A stretch of 64,000 bases of DNA from Zobellia galactanivorans (lineage in GTDB: Bacteria; Bacteroidota; Bacteroidia; Flavobacteriales; Flavobacteriaceae), in assembly GCF_000973105.1 (NCBI RefSeq), contig NC_015844.1:1546501-1610500 (forward strand), read 5' to 3'. The notes under the pieces are model-generated. The model was not told where the DNA came from. It ran no database searches and was given only the letters and a program-made list of their open reading frames with translations. Made by a program: the position numbers and the translations under genes. Below are positions 27,512 through 35,867 of the stretch, piece by piece (the stretch's first letter is position 1; the number at the start of each line of letters is the position of its first letter).

Positions 27512-28390
27512 ATGGGTAAGTCTTTTGAACAATATCAGAAACAAAAATTGATATCATCTTATTTTTCGGTGGTATTGAGCATTGCTTTGGTGCTATTTTT
27601 ATTAGGAATTTTGGGTCTTTTGGTCATCAACACCAAGAAGATGGCCGATCACTTTAAAGAACAGATTACCATTTCCATTTTCCTAAAGGATGAAGCCAAA
27701 GAGTCTGAAATAGACCAATTACAAAAAAACCTTTTACAGGCCGAACACACCAAAAGTGCGGTATTCGTCTCAAAAGAAGAGGCCGCCGAACAGCACAGCG
27801 AGGAAATAGGCGAGGATTTTCAGAATTTCTTAGGGTACAATCCGCTTAAAAACTCCATCGACCTGCAATTACGGGCCGATTATGTCACCCCCCAAGAAAT
27901 CGATTCATTGGCCACCACCCTTGCCCAAAAGACCTATATAGAAGAAGTAAGTTACGACAAGCCCTTGGTCGGCCTGTTGAGCGAGAACGTAAAACGGATC
28001 AGCTTTTGGATCTTGATCGCCAGTGGCGTACTTACGTTTATCGCTATTTTACTCATCAACAGCTCTATACGATTGAGTATTTACTCCAAACGCTTTATCA
28101 TCAAGACCATGCAAATGGTAGGGGCCACCAAGACCTTTATTCGTCGTCCTTTTATATGGATGAATATCAAACTGGGTATGTTCGGGGCCCTAACCGCGCT
28201 TTTGGCCTTGACCGGGATCTTGTATTATTTAGACCAAAACTTTCCGGAACTGGAACTTTTTAAAGATATGGAACAACTGGGCATGCTCTATGCGGCAATT
28301 TTTGTCTTGGGTATTTTCATCTCACTGATCAGCACCTTTTTCGCAACACAACGGTTCTTGAACCTCAGGACCGATGAACTCTATTATTAA
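27512..28390 (+). CDS. ftsX: Cell-division ABC-permease-like protein FtsX
   Basis: 292 residues. Short cytoplasmic N-terminus, TM1 (about 20-42), an extracellular/periplasmic domain (43-165; KEQITISIFLKDEA...IEEVSYDKPLV) and three further TM segments with NSSIRLSIYSKRFIIKTMQMVGAT between, the classical FtsX layout. FtsX with FtsE transmits a signal to peptidoglycan hydrolases at the septum. No ftsE is adjacent. Heads a run with DUF3098, uppP, truB and a TonB-like gene, an arrangement seen widely in flavobacteria. Confidence 0.95.
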   Translation: MGKSFEQYQKQKLISSYFSVVLSIALVLFLLGILGLLVINTKKMADHFKEQITISIFLKDEAKESEIDQLQKNLLQAEHTKSAVFVSKEEAAEQHSEEIGEDFQNFLGYNPLKNSIDLQLRADYVTPQEIDSLATTLAQKTYIEEVSYDKPLVGLLSENVKRISFWILIASGVLTFIAILLINSSIRLSIYSKRFIIKTMQMVGATKTFIRRPFIWMNIKLGMFGALTALLALTGILYYLDQNFPELELFKDMEQLGMLYAAIFVLGIFISLISTFFATQRFLNLRTDELYY

Positions 28391-28466
28391 GCCCGCCAAT
28401 ATCGGCAGAAATACCCTTGAAACAATAAACCTTTACGACCATAAACTTTTTTAAATAGAACTTCGT

Positions 28467-28474
28467 TAAATTTG
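28467..28474 (+). promoter_or_regulatory. -7 box placed 4 bases from the start codon
   Basis: TAAATTTG, perfect TAnnTTTG, ends 4 bases before ATG 28479; transcription would begin about at the start codon. An extra internal promoter in the ftsX operon. Confidence 0.4.
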
Positions 28475-28478
28475 CAGC

Positions 28479-28748
28479 ATGGGTAAGAAACAAAAAGAAC
28501 ACACAGGCAAACAGGTCACGCAAGAATTCATTTTTCAGAAAAAGAACTACACCTTCTTTTTCGTCGGTCTTGCATTTATAGCCATCGGCTTTATACTCAT
28601 GAGCGGCGGCGGTAGTGATGACCCTAATGTATTCAACGAAGACATCTACAGTTTCAGAAGGATACGCTTAGCACCTACCCTAGTATTAATTGGATTAGGT
28701 ATTGAGATATACGCCATATTGTTGAATCCGCACAAGAAGAAAGACTAA
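28479..28748 (+). CDS. DUF3098 small membrane protein
   Basis: 89 residues with two transmembrane helices (about 25-42 and 64-82). FIFQKKNYTFFFVGLAFIAIGF and DIYSFRRIRLAPTLVLIGLGIEIYAIL are the DUF3098 signature. Lies between ftsX and uppP, 1 base before uppP. Function unknown; the constant neighbourhood suggests a division or envelope role. Confidence 0.9.
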   Translation: MGKKQKEHTGKQVTQEFIFQKKNYTFFFVGLAFIAIGFILMSGGGSDDPNVFNEDIYSFRRIRLAPTLVLIGLGIEIYAILLNPHKKKD

Positions 28749-28749
28749 T

Positions 28750-29544
28750 TTGGAGACGCTAGACGCCATCATTCTCGGTATCATTCAAGGATTGACCGAA
28801 TTTTTACCCGTATCATCAAGTGGACACTTAGAATTGGGAAAAGCCATTTTAGGCGACCATTCCGTACCCGAAGAAAGCCTTTTGTTTACCGTGGTACTGC
28901 ATTTTGCCACCGCCTTAAGCACCATTGTTGTTTTCAGGAAAGACATATGGGAAATCATCAGCGGTCTTTTGACTTTTAAATGGAACGAAGAAGCGCAATT
29001 CTCGGTAAAGATTATCATATCTATGTTGCCCGCCGTTTTTGTGGGCCTCTTCTTTGAGGAACAACTGGAAGCCTTTTTCGGGGGCAACGTTCGCTTTGTA
29101 GGCTTTATGCTATTGATAACGGCCGTTCTTTTATATTTTGCGGACAAAGCCAAGGACACGGATAAAAAAGTTAGCTTCGGCAACGCACTGATCGTCGGCA
29201 TCTCACAGGCCATAGCCATGTTACCAGGTATTTCAAGAAGTGGCGCCACCATCTCCACATCGGTACTTTTGGGCGTAGACAAGACCAAGGCGGCCCGTTT
29301 TTCGTTCTTGATGGTCGTACCCCTGATCTTTGGAAAAATAGCAAAAGACCTTATGAGCGGCGACCTTAACTTTGACGGCGGAAACAATGTTGCCATGGGC
29401 GCAGGTTTTATCGCCGCCTTTGTAGCCGGTCTCGCTGCCTGCACCTGGATGATCCAATTGGTCAAGAAGAGCAAGCTTTCTTACTTCGCCATTTACTGCT
29501 TTGTTGTAGGGCTGATCGCCATTGCCTACGGTTTTATGAGTTAG
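28750..29544 (+). CDS. uppP: Undecaprenyl-diphosphatase
   Basis: 264 residues, polytopic membrane enzyme that dephosphorylates undecaprenyl diphosphate to recycle the cell-wall lipid carrier. Signature motifs are GIIQGLTEFLPVSSSGHLE (10-28, with catalytic Glu) and LPGISRSGATISTSVLLG (about 159-176). The start is TTG at 28750; the reading frame starts right after the DUF3098 stop and no in-frame ATG fits the conserved N-terminus METLDAIILG. The 1-base gap points to translational coupling. Confidence 0.95.
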   Translation: METLDAIILGIIQGLTEFLPVSSSGHLELGKAILGDHSVPEESLLFTVVLHFATALSTIVVFRKDIWEIISGLLTFKWNEEAQFSVKIIISMLPAVFVGLFFEEQLEAFFGGNVRFVGFMLLITAVLLYFADKAKDTDKKVSFGNALIVGISQAIAMLPGISRSGATISTSVLLGVDKTKAARFSFLMVVPLIFGKIAKDLMSGDLNFDGGNNVAMGAGFIAAFVAGLAACTWMIQLVKKSKLSYFAIYCFVVGLIAIAYGFMS

Positions 29545-29586
29545 AGCGATTTCAGTTTCGCTAAAAAGGGATTAATATTTTTTTAC

Positions 29587-30300
29587 ATGGATTCGCGTAG
29601 CAAAGAAGACTTTCTTGACGGACAAATATTGCTTATAGACAAGCCGCTAGGATGGTCGTCTTTTCAAGCCGTAAACAAATTAAAATGGGCCATTCGCTCA
29701 AAATTCAAACTCAAGAAGTTTAAAATCGGCCATGCGGGAACCTTAGATCCTTTAGCTACAGGACTACTCATCATTTGCTGCGGAAAGTTCACCAAGAAAA
29801 TACCGGAGCTTCAAGGCCAGGTAAAGGAATATACGGGCACCATAACCCTCGGCGCCACCACCCCTTCGTACGATTTGGAAACCGAAGTCGACCAAACCTA
29901 CCCTACCGAACATATCACCAAAGCCTTGCTCAACGAGACCCTCTTACAATTTATAGGCGATATCGAGCAACGCCCCCCTGTATTTTCGGCCCTAAAAAAA
30001 GACGGCAAGCGCCTTTACGAATATGCCCGCGAAGGAAAGGACGTGGAAATAAAAACAAGGATCGTAAACGTTTCGACTTTTGAAATCACCCAAATGAAGC
30101 TGCCCGAGCTAAAATTCAGGATTGTTTGCAGTAAAGGCACCTACATTAGATCTTTGGCACACGATTTGGGGCAAGCATTAGGGAGCGGAGGCCATTTATC
30201 TGAACTCAGGAGAACCAAAATAGGAGAATACAACGTAAATACAGCCACAGATCCTAATGTTTTTGCGGAAAATCTACTGGGAAAAACGACAAAATCGTAA
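29587..30300 (+). CDS. truB: tRNA pseudouridine-55 synthase
   Basis: 237 residues. The catalytic Asp is in GHAGTLDPLATGLLI (about 55-69), preceded by DKPLGWSSFQAVN; GTYIRSLAHDLGQALGSGGHLSELRRTKIG near residues 183-210 is the second conserved block. It modifies U55 in the T-loop of most tRNAs. Shorter than E. coli TruB because it lacks the C-terminal PUA extension, as usual in Bacteroidota. Confidence 0.96.
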   Translation: MDSRSKEDFLDGQILLIDKPLGWSSFQAVNKLKWAIRSKFKLKKFKIGHAGTLDPLATGLLIICCGKFTKKIPELQGQVKEYTGTITLGATTPSYDLETEVDQTYPTEHITKALLNETLLQFIGDIEQRPPVFSALKKDGKRLYEYAREGKDVEIKTRIVNVSTFEITQMKLPELKFRIVCSKGTYIRSLAHDLGQALGSGGHLSELRRTKIGEYNVNTATDPNVFAENLLGKTTKS

Positions 30301-30369
30301 AAAGAACACCTTAGTCTTTCCGTTCAACGAATAATTAAAATATTTTTTTAAAATTGTGGTTATACCACC

Positions 30370-31101
30370 ATGACCTTGAACCGTAAACACTTATCGTTTC
30401 TTATCACCATCTTTTCGATGTCCATAATCGTGTTGGCCTTGTACAACATTCATTTAGGACAAGACAAGGAGCAGGATGAGTACGTGGTGGAAATGATGCT
30501 GGAAGAAGATATTGAAGAGCTTCTCGAAAAAAAGGAAGAGCTGGAAGAAGAAATTGAAAAATCGGAGCCCCTTAAAAGCCACATGGCGTACAACGAAACG
30601 GCAAAGCCGAGCTACGGCAACCCAGAACCCTTAAAAACCCTTGAGGAGTTGATGGAGGAAAAATTGGCCGCCGAGAATAACGACGACCCAACGGGCATGC
30701 TTTCAGATTCCGAATACGCGGAACGCGTAAAGGAACTTAAAAAGAAGCGCCAGGAAGCCAAGCAACTATTAGGCGAAAAAGAAGCACAGAAGAAAGAATT
30801 CACCAATAACTTGGCCAAACGCCGAACTTCGGTTTCCTATTCTTTGGTAAACCGTAGCTACTACAAGTTACCCCCTCCCATATACACCTGTATCGAAGGA
30901 GGAAAAGTGGTCATAAACATTCAAGTAGATGCCACAGGCAATGTTGTCGATGCCGATTACAACGCCAAAAGTTCCGGAACTACAAACGGCTGTCTCATAG
31001 ACAACGCCATAGCCTACGCTTTAAAGGCGAAATTTAGCTCTGGTGAAAAGTCCATACAAAAAGGTACGATTACCTACCTATTTCAAGGGAAGGCGCGCTA
31101 A
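30370..31101 (+). CDS. Membrane-anchored protein with TonB-like C-terminal domain
   Basis: 243 residues. N-terminal TM anchor (8-27), a highly acidic stretch EEDIEELLEKKEELEEEIE (about 44-62), a charged coiled coil (about 90-145), then a C-terminal domain of about 80 residues with GGKVVINIQVDATGNVVDADYNAKSSGT and AIAYALKAKF, the pattern of TonB C-terminal folds. It lacks the Pro-rich spanning region of true TonB. Last gene of the ftsX-uppP-truB run, so it may serve the envelope rather than receptor energisation. Overlaps the convergent thioredoxin-like gene by 24 bases. Confidence 0.75.
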   Translation: MTLNRKHLSFLITIFSMSIIVLALYNIHLGQDKEQDEYVVEMMLEEDIEELLEKKEELEEEIEKSEPLKSHMAYNETAKPSYGNPEPLKTLEELMEEKLAAENNDDPTGMLSDSEYAERVKELKKKRQEAKQLLGEKEAQKKEFTNNLAKRRTSVSYSLVNRSYYKLPPPIYTCIEGGKVVINIQVDATGNVVDADYNAKSSGTTNGCLIDNAIAYALKAKFSSGEKSIQKGTITYLFQGKAR

Positions 31102-31704
31102 GAGTTCCTTCAACATTGTTTGCCCCTTATCTTTATTGTACCATTGCTGTAAATCCTCTTTGATTTCAGGTAACAGCGTTCCGTGTTTTGCCTTATGGTC
31201 GGCCACCAATTTTGCGGCAGGCTCAGGCCGCGGTCCCCAATCAGCAAGTACTTCTTGGTTTTCACGATCCCAAAAAATCAATTTAGGGATAGACATTCCG
31301 CCATTGGTCAAAAACTGGTTCATAAGGTCTATATTCTCATCCCTCAAAACCACTTTAAAATCGATATGTTCGTTCAACTGGGCCACCTTATTGATAACGG
31401 GCAAGGCCGGCGCAGCATCCCCACACCAACTTTCGGTCAAAACGATCATTTGCAATTTTTTGCCGAGCTTGGCAATTTGCGCAACATGCTCATCACTAAG
31501 CTTAACGGTCTTATCAAAACGTTTCATCCGTCTATCGTTAAGCATGGTATAATTGGCCAAGGCTTCCGTCTGGTTCGGTCCGGTAGACTTCCCCTCTATG
31601 GCCAATTGGCTAACCATGGCACGATAATCGTCGTACGAAATTGCTTGCGACAAGGCTTTTTCAAGTAATTGCTGCGTATTGTTCAATGTTGTAGGTATTG
31701 CCAT
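31078..31704 (-). CDS. Thioredoxin-like protein with a single active-site cysteine
   Basis: 208 residues, no signal peptide. The C-terminal half is a thioredoxin fold: KLQMIVLTESWCGDAAPALPVINKVAQ, then GGMSIPKLIFWD with the cis-Pro. The site reads W-C-G-D-A instead of CxxC, so classical disulphide exchange is not possible; monothiol chemistry or a non-redox role is likelier. The N-terminal 80 residues are helical. Known as a flavobacterial thioredoxin-family subgroup. Confidence 0.85.
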   Translation of the reverse strand: MAIPTTLNNTQQLLEKALSQAISYDDYRAMVSQLAIEGKSTGPNQTEALANYTMLNDRRMKRFDKTVKLSDEHVAQIAKLGKKLQMIVLTESWCGDAAPALPVINKVAQLNEHIDFKVVLRDENIDLMNQFLTNGGMSIPKLIFWDRENQEVLADWGPRPEPAAKLVADHKAKHGTLLPEIKEDLQQWYNKDKGQTMLKELLARLPLK

Positions 31705-32022
31705 TTCAATCTTCTTTAATTCGTTACAAAGTTAACACTCTGTCGGTACAGCTTGCGTAACTTGGGTAACATTGGTAGCACTTTCCCACAAGAACTTACA
31801 TCTGCCTCGTTGAAAGGGGCCTCAACAAGAACAAAGTCCGATTTACGATACTAAAACACACTTTCAATGCATTGATCCAAAGGGCACCTTCCACTAAAAA
31901 ACGATTACTAGACAAACCTTGATTCATAATTTCTTAATATTGGACTGCAAAACATCGATTGAAAGTAACACAAGCATAACCTTTTGTTCATAAAGACGTA
32001 TTTTCGCGATTCAAAAAACAAA
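31705..32022. other. Gene-free interval
   Basis: About 320 bases between divergent genes. I see no tRNA, no convincing ORF and no perfect TAnnTTTG box; the closest is TATTTTCG about 15 bases before the tag start. Probably only promoters. Confidence 0.5.
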
Positions 32023-32586
32023 ATGGAAAAACAAAGATGCGGTTGGTGCAAAGGCGACCCCCTTTACGAGGCCTACCATGACGTAGAATGGGGGGCACCG
32101 GTAAAGGACGACGATACCCTTTTCGAGTTCTTGGTCTTGGAAACCTTTCAGGCCGGATTGAGCTGGATTACCATTTTAAAGAAGCGCGAAAATTTCAGAA
32201 AGGCCCTAGATAATTTCGATTACCGCAAAATAGCCCGGTACGAAGAAAGTAAGATACAAGCCTTACTGAACGATGCCGGAATCATCAGAAACAAATTAAA
32301 GGTAGGAGCAACAGTTTCCAATGCTTTGGCGTTTATGAAGGTGCAAGATGAATTTGGAAGTTTTAGCGATTATGTCTGGAGTTTTGTTAACCATAGCCCC
32401 ATAAAGAACAGGGTAGAAAATTACAAAAATGGCCCTGCCACCACAGAAATTTCGGATGCCCTGAGCAAAGACCTGAAAAAACGAGGTTTCAAGTTTGTGG
32501 GCAGTACCGTAACCTATGCCTTTATGCAGGCCGTAGGTATGGTCAACGACCATGAAATCTCATGTTTTAGGTATGAGCAAGTGTAG
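32023..32586 (+). CDS. tag: DNA-3-methyladenine glycosylase I
   Basis: 187 residues from ATG 32023 (MEKQRCGWCKGDP); an in-frame TTG 39 bases upstream gives an atypical N-terminus. Family motifs are CGWC at the zinc site, YHDVEWGAPVKDDDTLFEFLVLE, QAGLSWITILKKRENFR and GFKFVGSTVTYAFMQAVGMVNDH with the second zinc-ligand region (HEISC). It excises 3-methyladenine from alkylated DNA. Cytoplasmic. Confidence 0.95.
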   Translation: MEKQRCGWCKGDPLYEAYHDVEWGAPVKDDDTLFEFLVLETFQAGLSWITILKKRENFRKALDNFDYRKIARYEESKIQALLNDAGIIRNKLKVGATVSNALAFMKVQDEFGSFSDYVWSFVNHSPIKNRVENYKNGPATTEISDALSKDLKKRGFKFVGSTVTYAFMQAVGMVNDHEISCFRYEQV

Positions 32587-32619
32587 TTAAAAAATGAACC
32601 TTACAGAAAGTATAGCGAT

Positions 32620-33210
32620 ATGAATTTTAAGTCTATTTTCCTTTTAGTATTTATTTTCTCCTTTGGTACCGGTACACTCTTCGCCCAAGTCAAAAGTGAG
32701 CGCGAACACCGTATTCGAAAATCACAATTTCCGGAAAAGGCCCTTATGGGCATCGAGGAAAAATTGGAAAATGCGAGGCAAATACGTTTTTACAAGGAAA
32801 TAGACAGCAACGAGGTCAGCTACAAGGTTAAGTTTAAAAAAGACCGTTTGCGATACGGTATAAAATTCAACAACGACAGCAATATCGAAGCCATTGAATT
32901 TGAAATAAAGCCGGTAGACATCCCCAACGATTCCTATTCCCAAATCATCGCTTATCTGGAAAATAATTTCGAAAAATACCGCGTACAAAAAATACAACAA
33001 CAATATCTTACCGAAGGTAACGACATAGACCAAAGCCTGAAAGATGCCTTTCAAAACCTGATGCTTCCCTCCATTACCTACAAATTTTCCGTCAAAGGCA
33101 GGAAGAACGGTAAGGATGTTGAAAAATTTGAAATCATCTTTAATGCCGAAGGTAAATTGGAATTGATCAAAAAGGCCCTACCTCCAAACTATGACCATAT
33201 ACTATATTAA
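32620..33210 (+). CDS. Secreted/periplasmic protein of unknown function
   Basis: 196 residues with signal peptide (1-22, ending TLFAQ). The mature part is rich in Lys/Glu and has alternating strands (VSYKVKFKKDRLRYGIKF) and a C-terminal FEIIFNAEGKLELIKKALP, vaguely like PepSY/BLIP-type folds; no firm family. The next gene starts inside its last 20 bases, so the pair is translationally coupled. Confidence 0.75.
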   Translation: MNFKSIFLLVFIFSFGTGTLFAQVKSEREHRIRKSQFPEKALMGIEEKLENARQIRFYKEIDSNEVSYKVKFKKDRLRYGIKFNNDSNIEAIEFEIKPVDIPNDSYSQIIAYLENNFEKYRVQKIQQQYLTEGNDIDQSLKDAFQNLMLPSITYKFSVKGRKNGKDVEKFEIIFNAEGKLELIKKALPPNYDHILY

Positions 33211-33877
33211 AAAGCTCTTTGTTCTTTTTAGCTTGTTGTTGAGCAGTTTGGGGTTCTGCCAAGAGAATCTCACAGGCTATTTTCAGCCCGATATTTCGTT
33301 GAAATATAAGGTGAGCACCAATTATTCACATAGTTTCAAGGCAGCCCAGCGCGCCTATATTTACGAAGATGATTTTTCATATCGTATCAGACAAATTGAC
33401 CTTGTTCACTTTTCCTCTTTTAAAATCGACCCGAAACAAAGTTTGGCCCTTGGGGTACAGTACCGCTTCAGGCACACTTTCGATGAACCGGAAGAGAACG
33501 AACTAAGAACGGTACAGCAGTACAAATATTCGCATAGCAACAAAAACCTAAACATGGGTAGCCGTTTTCGGGCCGAACAGCGCATCACGCCTTCATTGAC
33601 CGTTCATCGCTTTCGGTATCGCTTCGCGATCGACTTTCCTTTAAAAGGTGAAGAACTTGACGTAGGAGACCCATATTTTTCCGCTTCCGCAGAACCACTC
33701 CTTAGTGTCTCCAAAGGCGAGAGCCCCATATACGACCAACGTCTCACATCGCACTTCGGTTGGTTGCTCGACCACGGAACAAAATTGGAAATCGGTGCCG
33801 AGTATCGCGCAGAAGACTATACACAGGCGACACAGCATATCTTCTTCTTACTCACCTCGCTTATTTTCAGCCTTTAG
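33191..33877 (+). CDS. DUF2490 outer-membrane beta-barrel protein
   Basis: 228 residues. Signal peptide ends GFCQ; the remainder alternates hydrophobic and polar residues with aromatic ends (LGVQYRFRHTF, GSRFRAEQRI, LEIGAEYRAEDY) and ends in the strand HIFFLLTSLIFSL, typical of DUF2490 barrels. The start lies within the preceding gene (overlap 20 bases). Its 3' end overlaps the convergent aat gene by 30 bases. The pair probably forms one envelope unit. Confidence 0.85.
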   Translation: MTIYYIKKLFVLFSLLLSSLGFCQENLTGYFQPDISLKYKVSTNYSHSFKAAQRAYIYEDDFSYRIRQIDLVHFSSFKIDPKQSLALGVQYRFRHTFDEPEENELRTVQQYKYSHSNKNLNMGSRFRAEQRITPSLTVHRFRYRFAIDFPLKGEELDVGDPYFSASAEPLLSVSKGESPIYDQRLTSHFGWLLDHGTKLEIGAEYRAEDYTQATQHIFFLLTSLIFSL

Positions 33878-34528
33878 AATTTGAATGAATTCAGAACGGG
33901 GGATTTCTTGGGCGCCCAAACTCTCAAGATGGGACGTATAGATCTGGCAATCGATGAGCCTATAGTTTTTTGCTTCCAGTTCCTGAGCCATTTTGATGAA
34001 GGCAAACTTTGAGGCATTGCTCACCTTGCTGAACATGCTTTCCCCGCAGAAAACAGTCCCTAGGTCTACACCGTAGAGTCCGCCCACGAGCCTATCGTTT
34101 TCCCAGACTTCGTACGAGGTGGCATATCCTTTTTCATACAGTTGCAGATAGGCCCTTTTCATCTTATCGGTTATCCACGTGCCGTCTTGGCCTTCTCTTT
34201 CAATGCTGGAACAGGCTTCGATGACAGCTTCAAAAGACTGGTTTTTGGTCAACTTAAACCTGTCGTCGCGCAATACTTTACGCATGCTTTTAGAGATTTT
34301 CACATCCTTTGGACGAAGCACCATTCTAGGGTCGGGGCTCCACCACAGCAATAGCGCATCAGTATTGAACCAGGGGAAAATACCGCTTTTGTAGGCCAAC
34401 AACAAACGTTCGACCGACAGATCGCCCCCGGCCGCCAAGAGGCCATCGTCTTGGGCATATTCCACCGGAGGAAACACCAAGGCTTCGCCGAGAAAAAATA
34501 AACTGTTTTGAGCTTCGTTTCCTTTCAC
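33848..34528 (-). CDS. aat: Leucyl/phenylalanyl-tRNA-protein transferase
   Basis: 226 residues, enzyme of the N-degron pathway that adds Leu or Phe to N-terminal Arg/Lys of proteins. Motifs: DGLLAAGGDLSVERLLLAYKSGIFPWF (27-53), LLWWSPDPRMVL, GLYGVDLGTVFCGESMFS and LIDCQIYTSHLESLGAQEIPR. Starts at GTG 34528, preceded by GAAAGG as a ribosome-binding site; the in-frame stop TAA 9 bases upstream excludes any other start. Confidence 0.96.
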   Translation of the reverse strand: MKGNEAQNSLFFLGEALVFPPVEYAQDDGLLAAGGDLSVERLLLAYKSGIFPWFNTDALLLWWSPDPRMVLRPKDVKISKSMRKVLRDDRFKLTKNQSFEAVIEACSSIEREGQDGTWITDKMKRAYLQLYEKGYATSYEVWENDRLVGGLYGVDLGTVFCGESMFSKVSNASKFAFIKMAQELEAKNYRLIDCQIYTSHLESLGAQEIPRSEFIQILKAENKRGE

Positions 34529-34560
34529 CCTTTCGTTTTAGAGATATTGCAAAAATAGCC

Positions 34561-34597
34561 AAAAGCCCCGTTAGGCAGTCTAGCTAACGGGGCTTTT
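34561..34597 (-). terminator. Terminator downstream of the DUF3127 gene
   Basis: Perfect 14-bp stem AAAAGCCCCGTTAG / CTAACGGGGCTTTT, 9-base loop. Lies between DUF3127 and aat on the same strand, so it separates them. Confidence 0.88.
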
Positions 34598-34635
34598 ATA
34601 ATTTTCTTCACGGGCCTGATCAGCCCATGTAAAAC

Positions 34636-35013
34636 TTAAAAGGGTAAATCGTCGTGATCTTCCTCATTTAGGTTGTCAGCAGGTTGAAACGCTTCCGCTG
34701 GTGGCACAGGCGGCATTCCAGGCGCGCTTTGTTCCGCTTGAACAGCCTCGATTCTCCAACCTTGGATAGAATTGAAATATTTAACCTCACCCTGTGGGTT
34801 GGTCCATTCCCTACCTCTTAAGTTGATACTGATCTTTACGTCTTGACCTACACTAAAGTTATTCAACAAATCGGTTTTATCTTGTACAAACTCTACCATT
34901 ATATGTTGTGGGTACTGTTCTTCGGTAGTTACCACTATCTCGCGCTTTCTAAACCCGTTATTCCCGAAGGTTTGGGTTTCCCCGATCATTTTTACTTTTC
35001 CTTGAACTTCCAT
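34636..35013 (-). CDS. DUF3127 protein with SSB-like acidic C-terminal tip
   Basis: 125 residues. The N-terminal about 85 residues form a compact strand-rich domain (VQGKVKMIGETQTFG...VGQDVKISINLRGREW...FNSIQGWRIEAV), consistent with an OB fold; a Pro-rich flexible stretch (MPPVPPAEAFQP) leads to the tail EEDHDDLPF. This domain order and tail mirror single-stranded DNA-binding proteins (tip DDDIPF), which recruit repair and replication proteins. DUF3127 is the family; ssDNA binding is inference. Confidence 0.85.
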   Translation of the reverse strand: MEVQGKVKMIGETQTFGNNGFRKREIVVTTEEQYPQHIMVEFVQDKTDLLNNFSVGQDVKISINLRGREWTNPQGEVKYFNSIQGWRIEAVQAEQSAPGMPPVPPAEAFQPADNLNEEDHDDLPF

Positions 35014-35114
35014 GATTATGAATTATATGTGAACTAATTTTTATAGTGGATAAAAGTAGTTTTAATCGCATAATCCACCTAAAAAAACAAATAGAAGTTA
35101 TTAAAGGTTATCAG

Positions 35115-35780
35115 CTATAAGCGATAATAGAATTTTACCCCCAAAGATGGGTTGGGACCAAAATCCCGGCCTTCCTTATCATACAAGGAAGAATACCATT
35201 CGCGAAAAACATCGGTGCTTTCTAGGTTTTCCACATCGAGATATTCACTGTTGCGCCAACGGAAACCGATTCCTCCATAAAAGTTCAATCCGACCTTTTG
35301 TCCCAAGTTCAAAAACAAACCAAACTTAAGGTGCATTCCATATTTTTGACGTTCGAACCGAGCCCGGTCATAACGAAAATCTTCACCGTTTTCAGTCTGG
35401 TACTCCCCATTGGAAAAGATATTGGCCTGGTCGATATAAAACAGTTCGGCAGAAATATATTTTAGGGTTCTCGCCTTAGGGTTGAGCACATAATGAAACT
35501 CGGGCCTTATTTCCCATAAGCGGTAACTATCCCCAAGATGATTGCTCAAGAAGCCTATTCCCTTATTGCCATAACCGATGTCGACACCCATTTTCACATG
35601 GGGCGCTACATGCTGGATATAGCCAAGCCGCAACCTAGGGGCATAAATATCCAAAGATGAAAAAGGACTAACAGTAATATACGAAGAGGCCCCACTTTGA
35701 CGGGCCACGTCATTTTCCTGCGAAAATGCATGGGGCACGACCAGAAGTAACAAGAGCAAAACGGACAGGTGGGTTTTCAT
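35115..35780 (-). CDS. Outer-membrane beta-barrel protein
   Basis: 221 residues from ATG 35780 (MKTHLSVLLLLLLVVPHAFSQ); a TTG three codons upstream is not needed. Signal peptide, then amphipathic strands such as LRLGYIQHVAPHVKMGVDIGYG, MHLKFGLFLNLGQKVGLNFYGGIGFRW and a terminal SLGVKFYYRL. It looks like a small porin-like or structural barrel (DUF3575-like); no ligand signature. Confidence 0.8.
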   Translation of the reverse strand: MKTHLSVLLLLLLVVPHAFSQENDVARQSGASSYITVSPFSSLDIYAPRLRLGYIQHVAPHVKMGVDIGYGNKGIGFLSNHLGDSYRLWEIRPEFHYVLNPKARTLKYISAELFYIDQANIFSNGEYQTENGEDFRYDRARFERQKYGMHLKFGLFLNLGQKVGLNFYGGIGFRWRNSEYLDVENLESTDVFREWYSSLYDKEGRDFGPNPSLGVKFYYRL

Positions 35781-35867
35781 AATACGCAAAGGAATAGATG
35801 ATCGTTAATTTCACCTGAAACACTTCAACCCATATAAACCCTACTAAAATACTGGTTTTCCTGTAGA

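Noticed and set aside
30616-30818. Minus-strand frame inside the TonB-like gene
   Set aside because: It is the antisense of a Lys/Glu-rich coiled coil, which always gives an open Ser/Leu-rich frame.
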